Below, piece after piece: positions 54,449 to 61,849 of a stretch of DNA of 64,000 nt. Origin of the DNA: Haloarcula mannanilytica (lineage in GTDB: Archaea; Halobacteriota; Halobacteria; Halobacteriales; Haloarculaceae). The translations under genes were made by a program, and so were the position numbers. The notes beneath the pieces were generated by a model. The model was not told where the DNA came from, ran no database searches, and was given only the letters and a program-made list of their open reading frames with translations. Position 1 is the stretch's first letter, and the number at the start of each line of letters is the position of its first letter. Location of the stretch: contig NZ_BIXZ01000001.1 in the NCBI RefSeq assembly GCF_005406125.1, positions 434,001 to 498,000 on the forward strand. The letters are read 5' to 3'.

Positions 54449-55321
54449 CTACTCGGCGTAGCCCAGCGCTTCCAAGCGGTCTTGGACAGTCCCGTCATCG
54501 ACCGTGTCCGGTTGGGACGAATCGAATTCGACCCACGGGACAGCCGTCAGCGGTCGGATTCCGACCTTGCAGGGGTGTTCATACATCGTGGCGTCAGTGA
54601 GGCGGCCGAACACCTCACCATGGTCGGCGGTGACGACGACGGTGTGGCCGTCGGCGACCCACGACTCGATGGCCGGAAGTAGCGTCCGCCAGATGCTCCG
54701 TACCGAGGCTCGATAGGCGCTGTAGGCCCGTTCAACGTCGATCTTCCCACGGGCCATCGCCACCTGCATGCCAGCTATCTCCTCGTCACCGTCCGTCCAC
54801 GGACCGAGATCGGGGTATGCGAGTTCCCATTGGTCGTCGATTCGCGCGACGTAGGGCCAGTGGGGCTGCTGGAGGTGTGCGATAACGGGTGGCGAGTCCC
54901 CGCTGACGTGCTCGGTGACTCTATCGAGGACCGGTCCGGGCAGCACGGTCTGGCGGCGCTCGTCCCAGTGACTCTGCCAGAAGTGTTCTATCGAGTCGGC
55001 CTCGAATTCGAACTTTTGATACTGCGGATTTGCAGTCAGGACTGCCTTCCCGGCGAACAGGCCCCGGTCTGCGGCAGCCGCGAGCCAGTCCGGGGTACAA
55101 CTGGCCGGTGTGGTCACTTCTTGGACCGGCCAGTCGACAGCGTCCCGACAGGTGTCAAGCCGACAGGCGTCGAGAACGAGCAGCACGTCCCAGTCACCCT
55201 CTGCGATTCGCTGGTGCTGGTCAGCGCCGGCCATCGAGGTGGCCCGCTGGAGCAGCCACTTCCGAAGCCGATAGGAGAGCTGCTCGCTGGCGCTGGTGTC
55301 AGCTGTCGGGCTCTCGGGCAT
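54449..55321 (-). CDS. Short sulfatase-like protein
   Basis: The 290-residue protein has DWDVLLVLDACRLDTCRDAV (metal Asp), VTTPASCTPDWLAAA in the nucleophile position (Cys or Ser followed by TP) and TVVVTADHGEVFGRL (metal site). It is shorter than the 440-residue neighbours. It ends RLEALGYAE. Such DACRxD proteins are common in haloarchaeal glycan loci. A GATTTATCACAG box lies about 29 bases upstream; the promoter is divergent to the next gene. Confidence 0.78.
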   Translation of the reverse strand: MPESPTADTSASEQLSYRLRKWLLQRATSMAGADQHQRIAEGDWDVLLVLDACRLDTCRDAVDWPVQEVTTPASCTPDWLAAAADRGLFAGKAVLTANPQYQKFEFEADSIEHFWQSHWDERRQTVLPGPVLDRVTEHVSGDSPPVIAHLQQPHWPYVARIDDQWELAYPDLGPWTDGDEEIAGMQVAMARGKIDVERAYSAYRASVRSIWRTLLPAIESWVADGHTVVVTADHGEVFGRLTDATMYEHPCKVGIRPLTAVPWVEFDSSQPDTVDDGTVQDRLEALGYAE

Positions 55322-55344
55322 GCGTTCGGGTATCTCACCGTCTG

Positions 55345-55386
55345 TGATAAATCATCCGTCTCCATCCGGAACCGGAATATAAATTA
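55345..55386. promoter_or_regulatory. Divergent TATA boxes between two sulfatase-like genes
   Basis: GATTTATCACAG on the minus strand lies about 29 bases before the gene starting at 55321. GGAATATAAATTACC on the plus strand lies about 37 bases before the ATG at 55418. Two similar words, ATAAATCATC (55348 region) and ACAAATCATC (55396 region), flank the plus TATA box. Confidence 0.45.
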
Positions 55387-55417
55387 CCGGAGGACAAATC
55401 ATCAGAAACCACACTGT

Positions 55418-56803
55418 ATGTCGACGCCGAATATCGTCTGGATTACTCTCGACAGCCTCCGGTCAGATCACACGACCATCGGGGGCTACGAGCGCGACAC
55501 GACCCCGGAGATGGCCGACCTAGCCGCCTCGGGCCACGGGTTCGATACGTGCATCGCCCACGGTAAATCTACGCTGCCCTCCAGCGGTGCGATCCTGACG
55601 GGCTACGCTCCGACCCACACGAACATCGGCATCGACGGGAACGCGGTTCCGGACGGTATTACGACCATCGCGGAGCGGTTCCGCAACGCCGGCTACCGGA
55701 CGGCCTGCCTGTCCCGCAACTCGTATGTTAGCTCTGCAACCAATCTCGACCGCGGCTTCGATCGGTTTCAGTGGCTCGCGTCCTCAACGATTCACCGGGC
55801 CGGTGCAAAGACCCTCGCCTCGTACCTCTGGAACATCCGGAGCCACTCGGCCGGGCTGACGACGGACACGGCGAAACACGCGTCGCCACTGCTGATGAAC
55901 GGCGTCGCGAAGCGATGGTTGGGTGACTTCGAATCCGAGTCTGAGCCGTTCTTTTTCTATCTGCATTACAACGAACCACATCGGCCCTACTACCCGCCAG
56001 GGAAATACCTCGATGCCTTCACCGACGACCTTGCGATGTCCGGGCGCGAGGCTGCCGAACGTGCACTCGAGATCCACTACAACCTCGATGAAATCATCGC
56101 AAACGGCTGCGAGCTGACCGATACCGAATGGGCCGCGCTCCGTGCGATGTATGACGCGGAGATCGCATACACAGACGAGATGGTGGGGCGGCTCGTCGCA
56201 CATTTGCGCTCGCTCGATCTCGGCGACACTGTCGTCGTGGTGACCGGGGACCACGGCGAACTGTTCGGCGAATGGGGCTTACTCTCGCATAGCTACGTCC
56301 TGAACGACGCCGTTACCCGCGTCCCGCTCGTCATCAACGGACTCGACGAGCCGCTGTCTGTTGGGGATGACGACATCATCCAGCACAGCGACGTGATGCG
56401 GACGCTGCTCGAAGTCGCCGGCGTGGACGGCTCGGATACCATCGGCGTCGACCTCCGTGAGGAGGGCCGTGAATTCGCCGTCTCGCAGCGGGGTCCGAAC
56501 ACATACGAGGAACTGCTCACACACAACCCTGACTTCGACTACTCGGCGTTCCACACCGGGACGCTGAACGCGCTCCGGACAGAAGAGTGGCGCTATCAGG
56601 AGAGCGAAGAAGGTGCGGAGCTGTTTGACCTCGCCGACCAAGAGACCGACGTGCGCGAGGCACACCCTGAAGTTGCCGAGTCGCTACAGTCTGCCCTGAC
56701 CGACTGGATTGAAGCGAACGGCCAGCCGGTGTCTGAGGGCCAGCAGGAAGAGTTCTCCGACACGGTCCAACGCCAGCTCCGAGACCTGGGCTACATGGAA
56801 TGA
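55418..56803 (+). CDS. Sulfatase-fold alkaline phosphatase superfamily enzyme
   Basis: The 461-residue protein starts MSTPNIVWITLDSLRSDHTT (metal Asp). Its nucleophile segment is HGKSTLPSSGAILTGYAPTH, with Thr or Ser where sulfatases have Cys. FFFYLHYNEPHRPYYPPGKY and TVVVVTGDHGELFGEWGLLS complete the metal site. It ends RQLRDLGYME. A longer upstream frame is not supported because the promoter lies inside it. The stop overlaps the flippase ATG in ATGA. Confidence 0.85.
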   Translation: MSTPNIVWITLDSLRSDHTTIGGYERDTTPEMADLAASGHGFDTCIAHGKSTLPSSGAILTGYAPTHTNIGIDGNAVPDGITTIAERFRNAGYRTACLSRNSYVSSATNLDRGFDRFQWLASSTIHRAGAKTLASYLWNIRSHSAGLTTDTAKHASPLLMNGVAKRWLGDFESESEPFFFYLHYNEPHRPYYPPGKYLDAFTDDLAMSGREAAERALEIHYNLDEIIANGCELTDTEWAALRAMYDAEIAYTDEMVGRLVAHLRSLDLGDTVVVVTGDHGELFGEWGLLSHSYVLNDAVTRVPLVINGLDEPLSVGDDDIIQHSDVMRTLLEVAGVDGSDTIGVDLREEGREFAVSQRGPNTYEELLTHNPDFDYSAFHTGTLNALRTEEWRYQESEEGAELFDLADQETDVREAHPEVAESLQSALTDWIEANGQPVSEGQQEEFSDTVQRQLRDLGYME

Positions 56804-58242
56804 GGCTCGGTAAGACAGCCCTCTCGCATTTCGTCTCGCAGGTGGTCGTTTCGCTGGCCGGGTTCGCAGCGACGTGGCTCATCGCCGTCGTGCTTGGTGC
56901 GGACGGGCTGGGCCGGTACTCAGTTATCGTCTCGCTTGGCTTCTTCTGGCTCGTTGTTCCCGGAAACGCCGTCGCGAATGCGATGAAAAAACGCATCAGC
57001 GAAGGCGACAGTCCTGCGGAATTCATCGGCGGAGGCATCCTGCTCAACGTGGCTATGGCTGGCGTACTCGGCGTGCTAGTCCTGGCGGCCGGCGAGCTTC
57101 TTGGGGGTATCGTCTCCCGTAACCGCGAGCTGATGCAGGTCCTCATCGGCTATGACGTTGAGATCGTGGTCATGCTGGTCGCAACGGTTGCATACCGCAC
57201 GGCACAGGGGAGCCTGCAGGGGCAGAAACGAGTCGCTACGACAGGCTGGCTCAAGGCTGGCGAGCGCGTGACGCGAACCGCCCTGCAGGTCGGTGCGCTT
57301 CTGGCGGCGATGGGTGTGGCTGGTATCGCGCTGGGCCACGCCTTGTCGCTGGCTGTCGCCGCCCTGGCCGCCTTCCCGCTTAGCGAGCGGCGGCCGGCGC
57401 TGCCCACTGTCGCTCAGCTCCGGAGCCTCGTCGACTACGCCAAGTACGCGTGGATGGGAGCGCTCCGGGGCCGGGTCTTCGGCTGGCTCGACACCATCTT
57501 TCTCTCGTTTTTCGTCAGTGCATCCCTCATCGGCATCTACGAGGCGGCGTGGGGTATCGCATCGATGCTTGCCATCGCGAGTTCGTCGATCAGCCAGACG
57601 CTGTTTCCCGAGGTCAGCGACCTGAGCACGACGGACGGCTACGACCGTATCGTCCACTACCTCGACGAGGCGTTGGCGTTCAGCGGTATCCTCGTCATCC
57701 CGGGGTTCGTCGGCGCGGCCGTCATCGGCGACCGAGTCCTCCGGTTCTATCGTCCGGAGTTCGAGCAAGGCGCAACAGTGTTGCTCATCCTCATCTCGGC
57801 GTATATTGCTGACGTGTTCGCTTCCCAGTTCACAAATGTCATCAACGGGGTCGACAGGCCCGACGCAGCGTTCCGCGTTAACATGGTTTTCATCGTCTCG
57901 AACGCGATCCTGAACGCGGTTCTCATCTGGCAACTCGGCTGGACGGGGGCGGCCATCGCCACCGCGCTGTCATCGGTGATTCGGGCGCTGGTCGGCTATT
58001 GGATGCTCAATGGAATAGTCGGCTCCGTCCGGATTCCGTACCGGACGCTCGGCACGCAGGTCGCCGCCGCCGCGCTGATGGCCGCCGCAGTCTCACCGGT
58101 CTCCACGATGATCCCCCCAGGTCGGCCCGGGACGCTGTTGCTCGCCGGCTTCGGTGGGGTCGTCTACGCTGTCGTCCTCGTAGTCATCTCGGCGCGGGTC
58201 CGCACGAAAGCCCTGCTTCTCATGCCGGAAACGATACTATAG
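56800..58242 (+). CDS. Wzx/MATE-type polysaccharide flippase (AglR-like role)
   Basis: The 480-residue protein has 12 to 14 hydrophobic spans. RLGKTALSHFVSQVVVSLAG at the start and ISEGDSPAEFIGGG after the second span are typical of polysaccharide-biosynthesis flippases. In Haloferax AglR has the similar role of moving dolichyl-phosphate mannose across the membrane; here the cargo is inferred to be a lipid-linked glycan. It is coupled to the sulfatase-like gene before it. Confidence 0.88.
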   Translation: MRLGKTALSHFVSQVVVSLAGFAATWLIAVVLGADGLGRYSVIVSLGFFWLVVPGNAVANAMKKRISEGDSPAEFIGGGILLNVAMAGVLGVLVLAAGELLGGIVSRNRELMQVLIGYDVEIVVMLVATVAYRTAQGSLQGQKRVATTGWLKAGERVTRTALQVGALLAAMGVAGIALGHALSLAVAALAAFPLSERRPALPTVAQLRSLVDYAKYAWMGALRGRVFGWLDTIFLSFFVSASLIGIYEAAWGIASMLAIASSSISQTLFPEVSDLSTTDGYDRIVHYLDEALAFSGILVIPGFVGAAVIGDRVLRFYRPEFEQGATVLLILISAYIADVFASQFTNVINGVDRPDAAFRVNMVFIVSNAILNAVLIWQLGWTGAAIATALSSVIRALVGYWMLNGIVGSVRIPYRTLGTQVAAAALMAAAVSPVSTMIPPGRPGTLLLAGFGGVVYAVVLVVISARVRTKALLLMPETIL

Positions 58243-58277
58243 CAATCCTTAATTGTGCCACTGGCGGACGCAGTAGC

Positions 58278-59633
58278 ATGAACAATATCCTCCTCGTTAC
58301 TATCGATTCGCTCCGAGCGGACCACGTGGGATACCATGGGTACGAGCGAGAGACAACGCCAAATATTGACGCGTATGCTGAAGAGAGCAGCACGTTCATG
58401 AACGCGTTCTCGCATGTCGGTGGCACCCGTTTTTCATTTCCCAGTATTCTCTCCGGCGTGACGCCGATGATGTACGGCGGCCACGAACGCATCTCCGAGG
58501 AACAGACGCTTATCTCGGAAGTACTCGACGGTGCCGGCTACCGTACCGGCGGGTTTCACTCGAATCTCTACGTCTCCGGGCAGTTCGGCTACGACCGAGG
58601 CTGGGACGAGTTCTACGACTCGGCGCCCGACGAGTCGACCACCTCGAAGCTCCGCAAGTGGGCCAAGACGAACCTCGACGGGCGACTCCTAACCCTCCTG
58701 AAGCGGGGCTACGATTTCATCGAGTCCTCGCAGGGCGTCAACGTCGGGTCCTATCACGTCCCTGCCGACGAAATTACGGACCGAGCGATTGAGTTCATCG
58801 AGGACAGCGACGATGAGACGCCGTCGTTCGTCTGGGCGCACTACATGGATGTCCACCATCCATTCCTCCCGCCCGAGGAGTACCAGCGCGAGTTCCGGGA
58901 CGAGCCGGTGTCCGACAGCGACTCTATCCAGCTTCGCAGGAAGTTCATCGAGGAGCCCGAGGCGGTGACGGAGGAAGAGTACCAGACGTTCATCGACCTC
59001 TACGACGCGGAGATACAGTTCAACGACGCGGAGGTCGGCCGCCTCATGGACGCCGTTGCGTCGAACTGGGGCGACGACTACGTGATGGCATTGACAGCAG
59101 ACCACGGCGACCACTTCCTCGAACATGGCTACTTCGGCGGAGCCCGCCTGCTCGACGTGAAAAACCACGTCCCACTCTTGATTAACGGCTGGGACGATAC
59201 GGGAAGCTACGACGAGCTGGTTGGGCTGACCGACCTACCCTGCACGCTCGTTGATACCGTCGGGCTCGATATTCCGAACAACTGGTTCGGACAGAGCCTC
59301 CGGCGGCTTGTCTTCGACGGGGAGTGGGACCGCGCCGAGATTCTGGGCGGGTACCGTGATAGCGATGGCAATGAGCATATCCGCGTTCGAGAGCCCGAGT
59401 GGAAGCTCATCGCCCACGAGGACGACGAAGCCGACGAGCTGTATGCCCTGACGGACGACCCTGAAGAGCAAGTAAACGTCATCGAGGACCACCCATCCCA
59501 GGAGCGGCGGCTCCGCAAACAGCTCGATGACCACCGGCAACTCGTCCGGGCGACGCAGGCGGACGATGTCCAGCGCCCGGACATGGACGAAGAGGTCAAG
59601 CAACGACTCCGACGGCTGGGTTACGACGAGTAG
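58278..59633 (+). CDS. Sulfatase-fold alkaline phosphatase superfamily enzyme
   Basis: The 451-residue protein starts MNNILLVTIDSLRADHVGYH. The nucleophile segment reads GTRFSFPSILSGVTP, with Ser before FPS where Cys-x-Pro-Ser-Arg is usual and no Arg after it. FVWAHYMDVHHPFLPPEEY and MALTADHGDHFLEHGYFGG follow. It ends LRRLGYDE. It follows the flippase by 35 bases and overlaps the convergent glycosyltransferase by 13 bases. Substrate unknown. Confidence 0.85.
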   Translation: MNNILLVTIDSLRADHVGYHGYERETTPNIDAYAEESSTFMNAFSHVGGTRFSFPSILSGVTPMMYGGHERISEEQTLISEVLDGAGYRTGGFHSNLYVSGQFGYDRGWDEFYDSAPDESTTSKLRKWAKTNLDGRLLTLLKRGYDFIESSQGVNVGSYHVPADEITDRAIEFIEDSDDETPSFVWAHYMDVHHPFLPPEEYQREFRDEPVSDSDSIQLRRKFIEEPEAVTEEEYQTFIDLYDAEIQFNDAEVGRLMDAVASNWGDDYVMALTADHGDHFLEHGYFGGARLLDVKNHVPLLINGWDDTGSYDELVGLTDLPCTLVDTVGLDIPNNWFGQSLRRLVFDGEWDRAEILGGYRDSDGNEHIRVREPEWKLIAHEDDEADELYALTDDPEEQVNVIEDHPSQERRLRKQLDDHRQLVRATQADDVQRPDMDEEVKQRLRRLGYDE

Positions 59634-60814
59634 CCGGCGGCTGATTCGAGAATACCACAGTACCGCTCACAGGCCGCCTCGAAGCTGTATTCCGATTCGA
59701 TCAAATCACGCCCGGCGGCGCTGATGCTGTTTCGGTCCTCGTTGGCAAGGATGTCGAGTATCGTTTCCCGGAGAGCGTCTGGGTCCCGCGAATCGAGGAG
59801 AAAGCCGGTTTCGCCCTCGCGGACAACGTCGGGAACACCCGAAACCGGAGAAGCCAGGACCGGCGTCCCACAGGCCAGCGACTCCAGGATTGTCGTCGGG
59901 AGCCCCTCCGTCGGCTGTGACGGCAGCACGAGCAGGGAGAGGTCGTTCAGCTGGGCGGGAACGTCGTCGTGATCTACCCAGCCAGTGAGTTCCACCGTGC
60001 CGTCGTCGATTTCCGACGCGAGTTCGGCTTCCAGCCACGTCCGGAGGTCGCCGTCACCGATGAACCTGAACGTTACGTCGTCGGGCAGTTCGGCGGCGAC
60101 GGAAGCGAGCGCTCGGATCCCTTTCTCCTCGTCGAGTCGCCCGAGGAACCCAACGACCCGGTTGCGGTCCGCATAGGGCCGTTGAACGCGGAACTCGTCT
60201 GTTCGAACGTATCGCGCGCCCGTCGGATACACCGTCGGGGCTTCCGGATGCAGGTCCAGTTGGCGAGCCATCTCCGGCGTGTAAGTGACGACGCCGTGGG
60301 CCGCGGCGAAACCGGCCCGTTCGAGTGCGCGCACCGTGCCGGCGAGTCCGGCCGCCACCTTGTCGGGCAACTGCTGTTCCCAGTTCAGCCGGAGCGTCAA
60401 CGGTACGTCGCCGCGGGGTTCGACGAGGACCGTCTTCCCGAGCAGCCGAGCCACGACAATCGGCAGCAGGTACGACGTGGCACCGAAGAAGAGCACCACG
60501 TCCTCGTCCCGGTCGGCGATGACGCGACACATCCGGAGCTGGTTCAGGAGGAACCGGAAGGCGGCGACTAGCACCGAGTTACCCGCCCCCTTCTGCGTGA
60601 GTTCGACCAGTTCGTGGCGGTCGCGGATCTCGGAGTCGGTGGGCAGGTCCGCGGTCACGAGTGCGACCGACGTGATCGCAGAGAGGATGTCAAGCAGGCT
60701 CCGCGTGGCGTTCTCGCCGGCGGCGGCAAGCGGATGCGTAACTACGCAGACGCTCGGGAGGTCCGTTTTCCGTGTCTCTGCCTCGCCTTCGTTCCGGTGT
60801 GTTGTCCCTGTCAT
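59621..60814 (-). CDS. GT4-family glycosyltransferase
   Basis: The 397-residue protein has a polar N-terminus, then VCVVTHPLAAAGENATRSLL, HGVVTYTPEMARQLDLHP, NRVVGFLGRLDEEKGIRALA, FRFIGDGDLRTWLEAEL and PSQPTEGLPTTILESLACGTP (nucleotide-sugar and EX7E-like site). A hydrophobic stretch near residue 115 may touch the membrane. It is cytoplasmic or peripheral and likely extends the glycan. It ends three bases after aglG in the same direction. Confidence 0.88.
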   Translation of the reverse strand: MTGTTHRNEGEAETRKTDLPSVCVVTHPLAAAGENATRSLLDILSAITSVALVTADLPTDSEIRDRHELVELTQKGAGNSVLVAAFRFLLNQLRMCRVIADRDEDVVLFFGATSYLLPIVVARLLGKTVLVEPRGDVPLTLRLNWEQQLPDKVAAGLAGTVRALERAGFAAAHGVVTYTPEMARQLDLHPEAPTVYPTGARYVRTDEFRVQRPYADRNRVVGFLGRLDEEKGIRALASVAAELPDDVTFRFIGDGDLRTWLEAELASEIDDGTVELTGWVDHDDVPAQLNDLSLLVLPSQPTEGLPTTILESLACGTPVLASPVSGVPDVVREGETGFLLDSRDPDALRETILDILANEDRNSISAAGRDLIESEYSFEAACERYCGILESAAGYSS

Positions 60815-60817
60815 CTG

Positions 60818-61792
60818 TTACCCCCAGACAGTCATCCCGTACAGGTAACCAAAGCCGACGAAGGCGGTGAGAGCAAACAGGAACACGAGCTGTAACACGC
60901 CGGCTACCGACGGCGAGCGGACGAGATTACGGATCCTGGCAGGGGCAAACCGAAACAGGAGATCACCGAGGAAGTCGGACTCCTCGCCGGTCGATTCCGG
61001 CACGAACACCTCCATTCCGCGCTTCGAGTACCCCTGCCAGAAGGCGCGGTCTAACAGCCAGCCGGGGTCAGTTCGGTAGTCGAATATCTTGTGGGCGACG
61101 AGCGCGTCCGGCGTGTAGTACACCCCCTCGTCGTACTCGGTGCGCAAGCGCGCACAGAGTTCCGTCTCACCGCCCTGGAGGTTCTTCTCGCCCTGCCGCC
61201 CGCCGATGTCGTCGTCGAAGCCGCCCAGGTCGAGAAACACGTCCTGGTCGAAGGAGATGTTCGAGCCGAAGGTGTTGCGGACGACGCCGGCCTCGTCTGG
61301 GTCGCCGTTCGGGCCGAACCCGCGGTGGGTGACGCCGATGAGCCAGTAGAACTCCTCGGGGAGAAAGCTCGGTTTGCCGGCGACCCACGCGGGGGTCATC
61401 CGGCCGCCCACTGCGAGCGCGTCGTGACGTTCGTAGGCATCGACTAAGGCCTCGACCCACTCCTCGTCGGCGATAGCGTCGTCGTCGAAGAACGCGACTA
61501 CGTCGCCGGTTGCGACTTCAGCCCCGTTGTTCCGGCTCTCCAGCAAGCCGACGTTCTCGTCGTTACAGTAGGTGAGAACGTCGGCCCGGTCGCCAAAGTC
61601 CGATTCGTACTGTTCGTACACTTCTCGGTTGCCGTCCGAGACCAACACGAGTTCTACGTCGTCGTAGGTCTGGTCTAAGACGCTCTCGGCCGCCGCTCGG
61701 CAGTCGTCGTATCGCTCCATCGTGTGCGTACAGAGCACGACCGAGACTCGCATAGTCGGTGGTGTGCCAGCGGTGCTGTTAGGCGTTTCCAT
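60818..61792 (-). CDS. aglG: Glycosyltransferase AglG-like
   Basis: The 324-residue GT2 protein has MRVSVVLCTHTMERYDDCR, VLVSDGNREVYEQY, DVVAFFDDDAIADEEWVEAL (DDD metal motif), GKPSFLPEEFYWLIGVTHRG and DYRTDPGWLLDRAFWQGYSK, with a C-terminal hydrophobic span. This order closely follows Haloferax AglG, which adds glucuronic acid to the dolichol-linked glycan. ATG 61792 is chosen because the shared TATA box lies 29 bases upstream; ATG 61753 (MRVSVV) is an alternative. Confidence 0.82.
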   Translation of the reverse strand: METPNSTAGTPPTMRVSVVLCTHTMERYDDCRAAAESVLDQTYDDVELVLVSDGNREVYEQYESDFGDRADVLTYCNDENVGLLESRNNGAEVATGDVVAFFDDDAIADEEWVEALVDAYERHDALAVGGRMTPAWVAGKPSFLPEEFYWLIGVTHRGFGPNGDPDEAGVVRNTFGSNISFDQDVFLDLGGFDDDIGGRQGEKNLQGGETELCARLRTEYDEGVYYTPDALVAHKIFDYRTDPGWLLDRAFWQGYSKRGMEVFVPESTGEESDFLGDLLFRFAPARIRNLVRSPSVAGVLQLVFLFALTAFVGFGYLYGMTVWG

Positions 61793-61816
61793 CCTGGGCC
61801 CGCACGGAGGTCAAAA

Positions 61817-61826
61817 GGCTTATGCG
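61817..61826. promoter_or_regulatory. Shared divergent TATA element, aglG and aglB
   Basis: GGCTTATGCG reads as a CTTATG box on the plus strand and as CGCATAAGCC on the minus strand. Its centre is about 28 bases from the aglB ATG at 61850 and about 29 bases from the aglG ATG at 61792. One element could therefore set leaderless transcripts in both directions. Confidence 0.5.
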
Positions 61827-61849
61827 CGCCTTGGCAGTTTTTCCGTGCA

